Positions 8,227 through 18,399 of a DNA stretch of 64,000 nt are shown here, piece after piece (the first letter of the stretch is position 1; the number at the start of each line of letters is the position of its first letter). A program made the position numbers and the translations under genes. The stretch is from Mycolicibacter senuensis (GTDB lineage Bacteria > Actinomycetota > Actinomycetes > Mycobacteriales > Mycobacteriaceae), in assembly GCF_002101885.1 (NCBI RefSeq), contig NZ_LQPS01000051.1:1-64000 (forward strand), given 5' to 3'. The notes below the pieces were generated by a model, which made no database searches, had not been told where the DNA came from, and saw only the letters and a program-made list of their open reading frames with translations.

Positions 8227-11200
8227 TTGGCAGTCTCCCGCCAGAGCAAAAAGAACGCTTCAGGTACTACCACTCAAAATTCTCCGAACAGTTCCGTTCC
8301 CGGAGCTCCCAACCGGATCTCCTTCGCCAAGCTGCGCGAACCGCTCGAGGTTCCGGGTCTGCTCGACGTGCAGACCGACTCGTTCCAGTGGCTGATCGGG
8401 GCGCCGGAGTGGCGCGAGAAGATCGAGAGCCTGACCGGCACCGCGCCCCGGGGCGGCCTCGAGGAAGTGCTCGAGGAACTGTCGCCGATCGAGGACTTCT
8501 CGGGCTCGATGTCGCTGTCGTTCTCCGACCCGCGGTTCGACGACGTCAAGGCCCCGGTCGAGGAGTGCCGCGACAAGGACATGACCTACGCGGCGCCGCT
8601 GTTCGTCACCGCGGAGTTCATCAACAACAACACCGGTGAGATCAAGAGCCAGACGGTGTTCATGGGCGACTTCCCGATGATGACCGAGAAGGGCACCTTC
8701 ATCATCAACGGCACCGAGCGTGTCGTCGTCTCCCAGCTGGTGCGGTCCCCGGGCGTGTACTTCGACGCCAACATCGACAAATCCACCGAGAAGACGCTGC
8801 ACTCAGTCAAGGTGATCCCCGGCCGGGGTGCCTGGCTGGAGTTCGACGTCGACAAGCGCGACCTGGTCGGCGTCCGCATCGACCGCAAGCGCCGCCAGCC
8901 GGTGACCATCCTGCTCAAGGCGCTGGGCTGGACCAGCGAGGCGATCCGCGAGCGGTTCGGCTTCTCCGAGATCATGATGTCGACGCTGGAGAAGGACAGC
9001 GCGGCCAACCCCGACGAGGCGCTGCTGGACATCTACCGCAAGCTGCGTCCGGGCGAGCCCCCCACCAAGGAGTCCGCGCAGACCCTGCTGGAGAACCTGT
9101 TCTTCAAGGAGAAGCGCTACGACCTGGCCCGGGTGGGCCGCTACAAGATCAACAAGAAGCTGGGTCTGACCTCCGACCTGGGTGAGGCGCTGCCGACCAC
9201 GCTGACCGAAGAGGACATCGTGGCCACCATCGAGTACCTGGTGCGGCTGCACCAGGCAGCTCAGGACGGGGTCTCCGGAACCATGACGGTGCCCGGCGGC
9301 GTCGAGGTGCCGGTCGAGGTCGACGACATCGACCACTTCGGCAACCGGCGGCTGCGCACCGTCGGCGAGCTCATCCAGAACCAGATCCGGGTCGGGCTGT
9401 CGCGGATGGAGCGCGTGGTCCGCGAGCGGATGACCACCCAGGACGTCGAGGCCATCACGCCGCAGACCCTGATCAACATCCGCCCGGTGGTCGCCGCGAT
9501 CAAGGAGTTCTTCGGCACCAGCCAGCTCTCGCAATTCATGGACCAGAACAACCCGTTGTCGGGTCTGACCCACAAGCGCCGGCTGTCGGCGCTGGGTCCG
9601 GGCGGTCTGTCGCGTGAGCGGGCCGGCCTGGAAGTTCGTGACGTGCACCCGTCCCACTACGGCCGGATGTGCCCGATCGAGACCCCCGAAGGCCCCAACA
9701 TCGGTCTGATCGGCTCGCTGGCCACCTACGCGCGGGTCAACCCGTTCGGCTTCATCGAGACCCCGTACCGCAAGGTCGTCGACGGTGTGGTCACCGACGA
9801 GATCGTCTACCTGACCGCCGACGAGGAGGACCGCTACATCGTGGCGCAGGCCAACTCGCCGCTGGAGGGCGACGGTCGGTTCACCGAGGAGCGCGTTCTG
9901 GTCCGCCGGAAGGGCGGTGAGGTCGAGTACGTGTCGTCGGCCGAGGTCGACTACATGGACGTCTCGCCGCGCCAGATGGTCTCGGTGGCCACCGCCATGA
10001 TCCCGTTCCTGGAGCACGACGACGCCAACCGCGCCCTGATGGGCGCCAACATGCAGCGCCAGGCGGTTCCGCTGGTGCGCAGCGAGGCGCCGTTGGTGGG
10101 CACCGGCATGGAGTTGCGGGCCGCGATCGATGCCGGTGACGTGATCGTCGCCGACAAGGCCGGTGTCATCGAGGAGGTCTCCGCCGACTACGTCACGGTG
10201 ATGGCCGACGACGGCACCCGGCAGACCTACCGGATGCGCAAGTTCAACCGGTCCAACCACGGCACCTGCGCCAACCAGCGTCCGATCGTCGACGCCGGCC
10301 AGCGTGTCGAGAACGGCCAGGTGATCGCCGACGGTCCGTGCACCGACAACGGCGAGATGGCACTGGGCAAGAACCTGCTCGTGGCGATCATGCCGTGGGA
10401 GGGGCACAACTACGAGGACGCGATCATCCTGTCCAACAGGCTGGTCGAGGAGGACACGCTGACCTCGATTCACATCGAGGAGCACGAGATCGACGCCCGC
10501 GACACCAAGCTGGGCGCCGAGGAGATCACCCGGGACATCCCGAACGTCTCCGATGAGGTGCTGGCAGACCTCGACGAGCGCGGCATCGTCCGCATCGGCG
10601 CCGAGGTCCGCGACGGCGACATCCTGGTCGGCAAGGTCACCCCGAAGGGCGAGACCGAGCTGACCCCCGAAGAGCGGCTGCTGCGTGCCATCTTCGGTGA
10701 GAAGGCCCGCGAAGTCCGCGACACTTCGCTGAAGGTGCCGCACGGCGAGTCCGGCAAGGTCATCGGCATCCGGGTGTTCTCCCGCGAGGACGACGACGAG
10801 TTGCCCGCCGGGGTCAATGAGCTGGTGCGCGTCTACGTCGCGCAGAAGCGCAAGATCTCCGACGGTGACAAGCTGGCCGGCCGCCACGGCAACAAGGGCG
10901 TCATCGGCAAGATCCTGCCGGCCGAGGACATGCCGTTCCTGCCGGACGGCACGCCGGTCGACATCATCTTGAACACCCACGGTGTGCCCCGTCGTATGAA
11001 CATCGGTCAGATCCTGGAGACCCACCTGGGCTGGATCGCCAAGACCGGCTGGAACATCGATGTTGCTGCCGGCGTGCCCGACTGGGCGGACAAGCTCCCC
11101 GAGGAGCTGTACTCCGCCGACCCGGACACCCGCACCGCGACCCCGGTGTTCGACGGCGCCCAGGAGAACGAGCTGCAGGGCCTGCTCTCCTCGACGCTGG

Positions 11201-11757
11201 CCAACCGCGACGGCGAGGTCATGGTCAACGGCGACGGCAAGGCGATGCTGTTCGACGGCCGCTCCGGTGAGCCGTTCCCGTACCCGGTGACCGTCGGCTA
11301 CATGTACATCATGAAGCTGCACCACCTGGTGGATGACAAGATCCACGCCCGCTCCACCGGTCCGTACTCGATGATCACCCAGCAGCCGCTGGGCGGTAAG
11401 GCGCAGTTCGGTGGTCAGCGCTTCGGTGAGATGGAGTGCTGGGCCATGCAGGCCTACGGCGCGGCGTACACGCTGCAGGAACTGTTGACGATCAAGTCCG
11501 ACGACACCGTTGGTCGTGTCAAGGTCTACGAGGCGATCGTCAAGGGCGAGAACATCCCCGAACCCGGTATTCCGGAGTCCTTCAAGGTGCTGCTCAAAGA
11601 GCTGCAGTCACTGTGCCTCAACGTCGAGGTGCTGGCGAAGGACGGCGCGGCGATCGAGCTGCGCGAAGGCGAGGACGAGGACCTGGAGCGGGCTGCTGCC
11701 AACCTGGGAATCAACTTGTCCCGCAACGAATCCGCCTCCGTTGAGGATCTCGCTTAA
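8227..11757 (+). CDS. rpoB: DNA-directed RNA polymerase subunit beta
   Basis: This is the catalytic beta subunit, about 1176 residues. The rifampicin-resistance region is 9514-9594, with the sensitive-type residues Asp (codon at 9541), His (9571) and Ser (9586) in FMDQNN, THKRR and RLSAL. Downstream are RDVHPSHYGRMCPIETPEGP and GRHGNKGV. The TTG at 8227 is chosen because GGAAGGA sits 6 nt upstream (8214-8220); the in-frame GTG at 8209 overlaps that site and would only add MLEGCI. rpoC follows after 38 bp with its own strong RBS, so the two form one operon. Nothing points to rifampicin resistance. Confidence 0.98.
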   Translation: MAVSRQSKKNASGTTTQNSPNSSVPGAPNRISFAKLREPLEVPGLLDVQTDSFQWLIGAPEWREKIESLTGTAPRGGLEEVLEELSPIEDFSGSMSLSFSDPRFDDVKAPVEECRDKDMTYAAPLFVTAEFINNNTGEIKSQTVFMGDFPMMTEKGTFIINGTERVVVSQLVRSPGVYFDANIDKSTEKTLHSVKVIPGRGAWLEFDVDKRDLVGVRIDRKRRQPVTILLKALGWTSEAIRERFGFSEIMMSTLEKDSAANPDEALLDIYRKLRPGEPPTKESAQTLLENLFFKEKRYDLARVGRYKINKKLGLTSDLGEALPTTLTEEDIVATIEYLVRLHQAAQDGVSGTMTVPGGVEVPVEVDDIDHFGNRRLRTVGELIQNQIRVGLSRMERVVRERMTTQDVEAITPQTLINIRPVVAAIKEFFGTSQLSQFMDQNNPLSGLTHKRRLSALGPGGLSRERAGLEVRDVHPSHYGRMCPIETPEGPNIGLIGSLATYARVNPFGFIETPYRKVVDGVVTDEIVYLTADEEDRYIVAQANSPLEGDGRFTEERVLVRRKGGEVEYVSSAEVDYMDVSPRQMVSVATAMIPFLEHDDANRALMGANMQRQAVPLVRSEAPLVGTGMELRAAIDAGDVIVADKAGVIEEVSADYVTVMADDGTRQTYRMRKFNRSNHGTCANQRPIVDAGQRVENGQVIADGPCTDNGEMALGKNLLVAIMPWEGHNYEDAIILSNRLVEEDTLTSIHIEEHEIDARDTKLGAEEITRDIPNVSDEVLADLDERGIVRIGAEVRDGDILVGKVTPKGETELTPEERLLRAIFGEKAREVRDTSLKVPHGESGKVIGIRVFSREDDDELPAGVNELVRVYVAQKRKISDGDKLAGRHGNKGVIGKILPAEDMPFLPDGTPVDIILNTHGVPRRMNIGQILETHLGWIAKTGWNIDVAAGVPDWADKLPEELYSADPDTRTATPVFDGAQENELQGLLSSTLANRDGEVMVNGDGKAMLFDGRSGEPFPYPVTVGYMYIMKLHHLVDDKIHARSTGPYSMITQQPLGGKAQFGGQRFGEMECWAMQAYGAAYTLQELLTIKSDDTVGRVKVYEAIVKGENIPEPGIPESFKVLLKELQSLCLNVEVLAKDGAAIELREGEDEDLERAAANLGINLSRNESASVEDLA

Positions 11758-11795
11758 TTACTAGTCACTAAACCCGCAAGGGGAAAGGGAGTTAC

Positions 11796-14700
11796 GTGCT
11801 CGACGTCAACTTCTTCGATGAGCTCCGCATCGGCTTGGCGACCGCGGAGGACATCCGGCAATGGTCCTACGGTGAGGTCAAGAAGCCGGAGACCATCAAC
11901 TACCGCACGCTCAAGCCCGAGAAGGACGGCCTGTTCTGCGAGAAGATCTTCGGACCGACTCGCGACTGGGAGTGCTACTGCGGCAAGTACAAGCGCGTGC
12001 GCTTCAAGGGCATCATCTGTGAGCGCTGTGGCGTCGAGGTGACCCGCGCCAAGGTGCGCCGTGAGCGGATGGGCCACATCGAACTGGCCGCGCCGGTCAC
12101 CCACATCTGGTACTTCAAGGGCGTGCCGTCCCGGTTGGGCTACCTGCTCGACCTGGCGCCCAAGGACCTCGAGAAGATCATCTACTTCGCGGCCTACGTC
12201 ATCACCAGCGTCGACACCGAGATGCGCCACAACGAGCTGTCCACGCTGGAAGCCGAGATGGTCGTCGAGAAGAAGGCCGTCGAGGACCAGCGCGACGCCG
12301 ACCTGGAGGCCCGCGCCCAGAAGCTGGAAGCCGACCTGGCCGAGCTGGAGGCTGAGGGTGCGAAAGCCGATGTGCGGCGCAAGGTTCGCGACGGCGGCGA
12401 GCGCGAGATGCGTCAGTTGCGCGACCGCGCCCAGCGTGAGCTGGACCGGCTCGACAACATCTGGGACACCTTCGTCAAGCTGGCTCCCAAGCAGCTGATC
12501 GTCGACGAGACCGTCTACCGCGAGCTGGTCGACCGCTACGGCGAGTACTTCACCGGAGCGATGGGTGCCGAGTCGATCCAGAAGCTGATCGAGACCTTCG
12601 ACATCGACGCCGAGGCCGAGTCGCTGCGCGACACCATCAAGAACGGCAAGGGGCAGAAGAAGCTTCGTGCCCTCAAGCGGCTCAAGGTGGTTGCGGCGTT
12701 CCAGCAGTCGGGCAACTCCCCGATGGGCATGGTGCTCGACGCGGTGCCGGTGATCCCGCCGGAGCTGCGCCCGATGGTGCAGCTCGACGGTGGCCGGTTC
12801 GCCACGTCCGACCTCAATGACCTGTACCGCCGGGTCATCAACCGCAACAACCGGTTGAAGCGACTGATCGACCTCGGTGCGCCCGAGATCATCGTCAACA
12901 ACGAGAAGCGGATGCTGCAGGAGTCCGTCGACGCGCTGTTTGACAACGGCCGTCGCGGCCGGCCGGTGACCGGGCCGGGCAACCGCCCGCTGAAGTCGCT
13001 GTCGGACCTGCTCAAGGGCAAGCAGGGCCGGTTCCGGCAGAACCTGCTGGGCAAGCGTGTGGATTACTCCGGTCGCTCCGTTATTGTCGTGGGTCCCCAG
13101 CTCAAGCTGCACCAGTGCGGTCTGCCGAAGCTGATGGCACTCGAGCTGTTCAAGCCGTTCGTGATGAAGCGGCTGGTCGACCTCAACCACGCGCAGAACA
13201 TCAAGAGCGCCAAGCGGATGGTGGAGCGGCAGCGTCCCCAGGTGTGGGACGTCCTCGAAGAGGTCATCGCCGAACACCCGGTGCTGCTCAACCGTGCCCC
13301 CACGCTGCACCGCCTGGGCATCCAGGCCTTCGAGCCGCAGCTGGTGGAGGGCAAGGCCATTCAGCTGCACCCACTGGTGTGTGAGGCCTTCAACGCCGAC
13401 TTCGACGGTGACCAGATGGCGGTGCACCTGCCGTTGAGCGCCGAGGCGCAGGCCGAGGCCCGCATCCTGATGCTGTCGAGCAACAACATCCTGTCGCCGG
13501 CCTCGGGTCGTCCGTTGGCCATGCCGCGACTGGACATGGTGACCGGTCTGTATTACCTGACCACCGAGATCGAAGGTGACGCAGGCGAATACACCCCGGC
13601 TGCCAAGGACCGCCCGGAGTCCGGCGTCTACTCCTCGCCCGCCGAGGCGATCATGGCCGTCGACCGCGGTGCCCTCTCGGTGCGCGCCAAGATCCGGGTG
13701 CGTCTCGACCAGCTGCGGCCGCCGGCCGAGATCGAGACCGAGTTGTTCGGCGAGAACGGCTGGCGTCCCGGCGGTGCCTGGATGGCCGAGACCACGCTGG
13801 GCCGGGTGATGTTCAACGAGCTGCTGCCGACCGGCTACCCGTTCGTGAACAACCAGATGCACAAGAAGGTTCAGGCCGTCATCATCAACGACCTGGCCGA
13901 GCGCTACCCGATGATCGTGGTCGCTCAGACGGTGGACAAGCTCAAGGACGCCGGCTTCTACTGGGCCACCCGAAGCGGAGTGACGGTCTCCATGGCTGAT
14001 GTGTTGGTGCCGCCGCGCAAGAAGGAGATCCTGGACTCCTACGAGGAGCGCGCCGACAAGGTCGAAAAGCAGTTCCAGCGTGGCGCTCTCAACCACGACG
14101 AGCGCAACGAGGCGCTGGTGGAGATCTGGAAGGAAGCCACCGAGGAGGTGGGTCAGGCGCTGCGTGACCACTACCCGGCCGACAACCCGATCATCACCAT
14201 CGTCGACTCCGGTGCGACGGGTAACTTCACCCAGACCCGGACGCTGGCGGGCATGAAGGGCCTGGTGACCAACCCCAAGGGTGAGTTCATCCCGCGCCCG
14301 ATCAAGTCCTCGTTCCGTGAGGGCCTGACGGTGCTGGAGTACTTCATCAACACCCACGGCGCCCGAAAGGGTTTGGCGGACACCGCGTTGCGTACCGCCG
14401 ACTCGGGCTACCTGACCCGTCGCCTGGTGGACGTGTCGCAGGACGTGATCGTGCGCGAGCACGACTGCGGCACCGAACGCGGCGTCCTGGTGGAACTGGC
14501 CGAGGTGGCTGCCGACGGATCGCTGATCCGCGACCCGTTCATCGAGACCTCGGCGTACGCGCGCACGTTGGCGGTCGACGCGGCCGACGAGAAGGGCAAT
14601 GTCGTCGTCGAGCGCGGCCACGACCTCGGCGACCCGTCGATCGAGGCGCTGCTGGGCGCGGGAATCTCGCAGGTGAAGGTGCGGTCGGTACTGACCTGTG

Positions 14701-15746
14701 CCACCGGAACCGGCGTGTGCGCGACCTGTTACGGCCGGTCGATGGCCACCGGCAAGCTGGTCGACATCGGCGAGGCCGTCGGCATCGTCGCGGCGCAGTC
14801 CATCGGTGAGCCCGGTACCCAGCTGACCATGCGCACCTTCCACCAGGGTGGTGTCGGTGAGGACATCACCGGTGGTCTGCCGCGGGTGCAGGAGCTGTTC
14901 GAGGCACGGATCCCGCGCGGCAAGGCGCCGATCGCCGATGTCGCCGGACGGGTGCAACTCGAGGAGGGCGACAAGTTCTACAAGATCACGATCGTGCCGG
15001 ACGACGGTGGCGAGGAAGTGGTCTACGACAAGTTGCCCAAGCGTCAGCGGCTGCGGGTGTTCAGGCACGAGGACGGCTCCGAGCGGTTGCTGGCCGACGG
15101 TGACCACGTCGAGGTCGGGCAGCAGCTCATGGAGGGCTCGGCCGACCCGCACGAGGTGCTGCGCGTGCAGGGCCCCCGCGAGGTGCAGATCCACCTCGTC
15201 AAGGAGGTCCAGCAGGTCTACCGGGCCCAGGGTGTGTCGATCCACGACAAGCACATCGAGGTGATCGTCCGGCAGATGCTGCGCCGGGTGACCATCATCG
15301 ACTCGGGCGCCACGGAGTTCCTGCCCGGTTCGCTGACCGAGCGTGCCGAGTTCGAGACCGAGAACCGTCGGGTGGTGGCCGAGGGCGGCGAGCCGGCGGC
15401 CGGGCGCCCGGTGCTGATGGGTATCACCAAGGCGAGCCTCGCCACCGATTCGTGGCTGAGTGCGGCGTCGTTCCAGGAGACCACCCGCGTGCTGACCGAT
15501 GCGGCGATCAACTGCCGCAGCGACAAGCTGCAGGGTCTGAAGGAGAACGTGATCATCGGCAAGCTGATCCCGGCCGGCACCGGAATCAACCGCTACCGCA
15601 ACATCGCGGTGCAGCCGACCGAGGAGGCCCGGGCCGCCGCGTACACGATCCCGTCGTATGAGGATCAGTACTACAGCCCGGACTTCGGCGCCGCCACCGG
15701 TGCCGCGGTTCCGCTGGACGACTACGGGTACAGCGACTACCGGTAG
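11796..15746 (+). CDS. rpoC: DNA-directed RNA polymerase subunit beta'
   Basis: This 1316-residue beta' subunit carries the Mg-binding motif NADFDGD at residues 533-539 (13392-13412), which forms the active site. The N-terminal zinc ribbon CYCGKYKRVRFKGIICERC and the trigger-loop region (TGNFTQTRTLAGMKG) are present; a second zinc site lies in CATGTGVCATCYGR. The GTG start is preceded by GGGGAAAGGGA. The gene ends in a strong hairpin terminator 8 bp after the stop. Length and motifs are normal for mycobacteria. Confidence 0.98.
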   Translation: MLDVNFFDELRIGLATAEDIRQWSYGEVKKPETINYRTLKPEKDGLFCEKIFGPTRDWECYCGKYKRVRFKGIICERCGVEVTRAKVRRERMGHIELAAPVTHIWYFKGVPSRLGYLLDLAPKDLEKIIYFAAYVITSVDTEMRHNELSTLEAEMVVEKKAVEDQRDADLEARAQKLEADLAELEAEGAKADVRRKVRDGGEREMRQLRDRAQRELDRLDNIWDTFVKLAPKQLIVDETVYRELVDRYGEYFTGAMGAESIQKLIETFDIDAEAESLRDTIKNGKGQKKLRALKRLKVVAAFQQSGNSPMGMVLDAVPVIPPELRPMVQLDGGRFATSDLNDLYRRVINRNNRLKRLIDLGAPEIIVNNEKRMLQESVDALFDNGRRGRPVTGPGNRPLKSLSDLLKGKQGRFRQNLLGKRVDYSGRSVIVVGPQLKLHQCGLPKLMALELFKPFVMKRLVDLNHAQNIKSAKRMVERQRPQVWDVLEEVIAEHPVLLNRAPTLHRLGIQAFEPQLVEGKAIQLHPLVCEAFNADFDGDQMAVHLPLSAEAQAEARILMLSSNNILSPASGRPLAMPRLDMVTGLYYLTTEIEGDAGEYTPAAKDRPESGVYSSPAEAIMAVDRGALSVRAKIRVRLDQLRPPAEIETELFGENGWRPGGAWMAETTLGRVMFNELLPTGYPFVNNQMHKKVQAVIINDLAERYPMIVVAQTVDKLKDAGFYWATRSGVTVSMADVLVPPRKKEILDSYEERADKVEKQFQRGALNHDERNEALVEIWKEATEEVGQALRDHYPADNPIITIVDSGATGNFTQTRTLAGMKGLVTNPKGEFIPRPIKSSFREGLTVLEYFINTHGARKGLADTALRTADSGYLTRRLVDVSQDVIVREHDCGTERGVLVELAEVAADGSLIRDPFIETSAYARTLAVDAADEKGNVVVERGHDLGDPSIEALLGAGISQVKVRSVLTCATGTGVCATCYGRSMATGKLVDIGEAVGIVAAQSIGEPGTQLTMRTFHQGGVGEDITGGLPRVQELFEARIPRGKAPIADVAGRVQLEEGDKFYKITIVPDDGGEEVVYDKLPKRQRLRVFRHEDGSERLLADGDHVEVGQQLMEGSADPHEVLRVQGPREVQIHLVKEVQQVYRAQGVSIHDKHIEVIVRQMLRRVTIIDSGATEFLPGSLTERAEFETENRRVVAEGGEPAAGRPVLMGITKASLATDSWLSAASFQETTRVLTDAAINCRSDKLQGLKENVIIGKLIPAGTGINRYRNIAVQPTEEARAAAYTIPSYEDQYYSPDFGAATGAAVPLDDYGYSDYR

Positions 15747-15753
15747 TCAGCGA

Positions 15754-15791
15754 CGAGAAAAGCCTCGGGGTGCGCCCCGGGGCTTTTCTCG
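15754..15791 (+). terminator. rpoBC terminator hairpin
   Basis: A 17-bp stem (15754-15770 with 15775-15791, one G-T wobble) with a TGCG loop; the 3' arm contains CTTTTCTCG. No long U tract follows, which is usual in mycobacteria. Confidence 0.85.
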
Positions 15792-15880
15792 TGGTCGCGA
15801 CGCCGAGTGGGAATCCGGCGTCACGTCGTGAGGTCCCCACTCGACAGCGTGCACAAGCGTGCGCAGCCACGATGGTGGGT

Positions 15881-17350
15881 ATGGGTGAGCAGGTGAACCA
15901 CATCCCCTACGGTCGCACCCGACGCCAGCTCTACCGACGCAAGATCCAGCAGTGCCTCGACGTCTTCGAGGCGATGTTGGCGCAGTCGGACTTCGACTGC
16001 GCCCAGCCGCTGACCGGCATGGAGATCGAGGGGAACCTGATCGACGGCGACTACCGGCCGGCGATGTCGAACTCCGATGTGCTCGCCACGATCGACGATC
16101 CGGCATATCAACGCGAATTGGGCGCCTACAACATCGAATTCAACGTCCCGCCGCGGCCACTGTCCGGACGATCGGGGCTGGACTGGGAAGCCGAGGTGCG
16201 CGCGAGTCTCAATGCCGCCGAGGCCAAGGCCCGCGCCGACGGCGCGCGCATCGTGATGATCGGCATCCTGCCCACACTGATGCCCGAGCACCTGGCCAAG
16301 GGCTGGATGAGCGACTCGGCCAGGTATGCGGCACTCAACGATTCGATCTTCGCCGCCCGCGGTGAGGAGCTCGCGATCGAGATCGACGGGCCGGAACCGC
16401 TGAGTCTGTACGCGGCGACGATCGCACCGGAGTCGGCGTGCACCAGCATGCAGTTGCACCTGCAGGTGTCGCCGGCGCAGTTCGCCGACCACTGGAACGC
16501 GGCACAGGTGCTGGCCGGCCCGCAGTTGGCGTTGGGCGCCAACTCGCCGTACGTCTTCGGCCACCGGCTGTGGGCCGAGACCCGGGTCGAGTTGTTCGCC
16601 CAGTCCACCGACACTCGCCCCGACGAACTGAAGAACCAGGGGGTGCGGCCGCGGGTGTGGTTCGGCGAGCGGTGGATCACCTCGATCTTCGATCTGTTCG
16701 AGGAGAACGTGCGCTACTTCCCGTCGCTGCTGCCGGAGCTGTCCGACGAGGACCCGGCCGCCGAACTGGCGCAGGGCCGCACCCCGCAACTCGCCGAGTT
16801 GCGACTGCACAACGGGACGGTCTACCGGTGGAATCGGCCGGTCTATGACGTCGTCGACGGACGGCCGCATCTGCGCGTGGAGAACCGGGTGCTGCCGTCC
16901 GGGCCGACGGTGGCCGACATGCTGGCCAACGCGGTGTTCTACTACGGGCTGCTGCGCAGCCTGGCGCATCAGCGGCGGCCGCTGTGGTCCCAGATGAGCT
17001 TTGCCGCCGCGCACACCAACTTTCGGGCGGCCGCCCGCCACGGCATGGATGCCCGGCTGTACTGGCCGGAGCTGGGGGAGGTGAGCGTCGCGGAGCTGAC
17101 CCGGCGCGAACTGCTGCCGATGGCCCGCCGGGGCCTCGACGACTGGGGGGTGGCCGCCGACGTGTCCGACCGGTTCCTCGGCATCATCGAGGGCCGGCTG
17201 GCCACCGGGCGCAACGGCGCCACCTGGCAGGTGTCGACGGTCCGGGATCTACAGGCGCAGGGGATGAGCCGGCCGGACGCGCTGACGGAGATGTTGCGGC
17301 GATACTGCGCGAAGATGCACACCAACGAGCCGGTGCACACCTGGGACTAG
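15881..17350 (+). CDS. GCS2-type glutamate-cysteine ligase-like protein
   Basis: This 489-residue protein resembles the carboxylate-amine ligase / glutamate-cysteine ligase type 2 superfamily: TGMEIEGNLID at about residues 42-52 corresponds to the nucleotide/Mg-binding Glu strand, LGAYNIEFNVPP follows, and AACTNFRAA-like AAHTNFRAAARHGMDA is near the end. The ATG at 15881 is taken because GGTGGG lies just upstream; ATG 15872 is the alternative. It lies between rpoC and end, where M. tuberculosis has a ceramidase gene on the other strand. Mycobacteria make mycothiol with MshC and do not need glutathione synthesis, so the natural substrate is unknown. Confidence 0.75.
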   Translation: MGEQVNHIPYGRTRRQLYRRKIQQCLDVFEAMLAQSDFDCAQPLTGMEIEGNLIDGDYRPAMSNSDVLATIDDPAYQRELGAYNIEFNVPPRPLSGRSGLDWEAEVRASLNAAEAKARADGARIVMIGILPTLMPEHLAKGWMSDSARYAALNDSIFAARGEELAIEIDGPEPLSLYAATIAPESACTSMQLHLQVSPAQFADHWNAAQVLAGPQLALGANSPYVFGHRLWAETRVELFAQSTDTRPDELKNQGVRPRVWFGERWITSIFDLFEENVRYFPSLLPELSDEDPAAELAQGRTPQLAELRLHNGTVYRWNRPVYDVVDGRPHLRVENRVLPSGPTVADMLANAVFYYGLLRSLAHQRRPLWSQMSFAAAHTNFRAAARHGMDARLYWPELGEVSVAELTRRELLPMARRGLDDWGVAADVSDRFLGIIEGRLATGRNGATWQVSTVRDLQAQGMSRPDALTEMLRRYCAKMHTNEPVHTWD

Positions 17351-17352
17351 GC

Positions 17353-17466
17353 CTGACGGTCCGGCTTCTCAGCGGGCTCGTCCCTCGCCCGCATCGTCGC
17401 CGAACTGGGCTGACGGTCCGGCTTCTCAGCGGGCTCGTCCCTCGCCCGCATCGTCGCCGAACTAGG
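17353..17466 (-). repeat. Tandem 57-bp repeat, two copies (MIRU-like)
   Basis: Two copies of a 57-bp unit (17353-17409 and 17410-17466) differ at one base near their ends. A third partial copy of the boundary (CTGACC) begins at 17467. Read on the minus strand each unit contains GGCGACGATGCGGGCGAGGG and GAGCCCGCTGAGAAGCCGGA, which resembles mycobacterial interspersed repetitive units. The length is a multiple of three and the repeats fill the gap between the ligase stop and the end start codon. Confidence 0.75.
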
Positions 17467-17475
17467 CTGACCACC

Positions 17476-18234
17476 GTGTTGATCGGTTCCCATGTGCGCC
17501 CGGCCGATCCGTTGTCCGCTGCGGCGGCCGACGGCGCCGACACGGTGCAGATCTTCCTCGGCAACCCGCAGAGCTGGAAGGCCCCCAAGCCGCGTGCGGA
17601 CGCAGCACAGCTGCGGGAGGCCGGCTTGCCGATCTATGTGCACGCGCCGTATCTGATCAACGTCGCCTCCCCGAACAATCGGGTGCGCATCCCGTCGCGC
17701 AAGGTGTTGCAGCAGACCTGCGACGCTGCCGCCGACATCGGCGCAGTCGCGGTGATCGTGCACGGCGGGCATGTCACCGCCGACGACGATGACCCACTGG
17801 CCGGGTTCGTCCGCTGGCGCACGGCGCTGGACCAGCTCGAGACGACCGTCCCGGTCTACCTGGAGAACACCGCCGGTGGGGACCACGCGATGGCCCGCCG
17901 CTTCGACACCATCGCCAGGCTGTGGGATCACATCGGCGAGACCGGGGTCGGGTTCTGCCTGGACACCTGCCACACCTGGGCGGCGGGTGAGTCGCTGCCC
18001 GACGCGGTGGAGCGGATCAAGGCCATCACCGGGCGCATCGACCTGGTGCATTGCAATGACTCCAAGGACGCCGCCGGCTCGGGCCGGGACCGCCATGCCA
18101 ACTTCGGCACCGGGCAGATCGACCCAGACCTGTTGGTCGCCCTCGTCAAGGCTGCCGGTGCCCCGGTCATCTGCGAGACCGCCGAGGAGGGCCGCAAGGC
18201 CGACATCGCTTTCCTGCGGGAGCGCCTCGGCTGA
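17476..18234 (+). CDS. end: Endonuclease IV (AP endonuclease)
   Basis: This 252-residue zinc-dependent AP endonuclease acts in base-excision repair. The metal-binding motifs of the AP_endonuc_2 barrel are visible: IYVHAPYLIN, VIVHGGH, YLENTAGG, FCLDTCHTWAAG, LVHCNDSKDAAGSGRDRHAN and ICETAEEG. The length equals the M. tuberculosis protein. The start is GTG at 17476 (TTG at 17479 would also fit); it sits immediately after the tandem repeat, with no obvious RBS. Position after rpoC is conserved in mycobacteria. Confidence 0.95.
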   Translation: MLIGSHVRPADPLSAAAADGADTVQIFLGNPQSWKAPKPRADAAQLREAGLPIYVHAPYLINVASPNNRVRIPSRKVLQQTCDAAADIGAVAVIVHGGHVTADDDDPLAGFVRWRTALDQLETTVPVYLENTAGGDHAMARRFDTIARLWDHIGETGVGFCLDTCHTWAAGESLPDAVERIKAITGRIDLVHCNDSKDAAGSGRDRHANFGTGQIDPDLLVALVKAAGAPVICETAEEGRKADIAFLRERLG

Positions 18235-18311
18235 CCGCGGCGACGCGTGGTACCGCACGTCATCTTCTAACCCAAAAACACATCCGTATTGACTGATTTC
18301 CCTTGAAGACT

Positions 18312-18340
18312 ATGACAAACGGTTGGTAATGTGCTATTAA
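18312..18340 (+). promoter_or_regulatory. Promoter of a candidate small RNA unit
   Basis: ATGACA (18312-18317), 17-bp spacer, TATTAA (18335-18340). It is a near-consensus sigma-A promoter in an unusually AT-rich patch, with a predicted start near 18347. Confidence 0.6.
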
Positions 18341-18399
18341 TTTGCTAGGCCCCGTCGGTAAGGGTGGCTCACACGTCTTATTTCGCGGGAAGGATCCCC

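Noticed and set aside
8803..15254. Very long minus-strand open frames opposite rpoB and rpoC (and 24871-29937 opposite the str operon)
   Set aside because: They are mirror frames of strong codon bias in GC-rich genes; the products are low-complexity and lack any family motif.
17353..17466. CRISPR array
   Set aside because: Two adjacent copies with no spacers between them; this is a tandem repeat.
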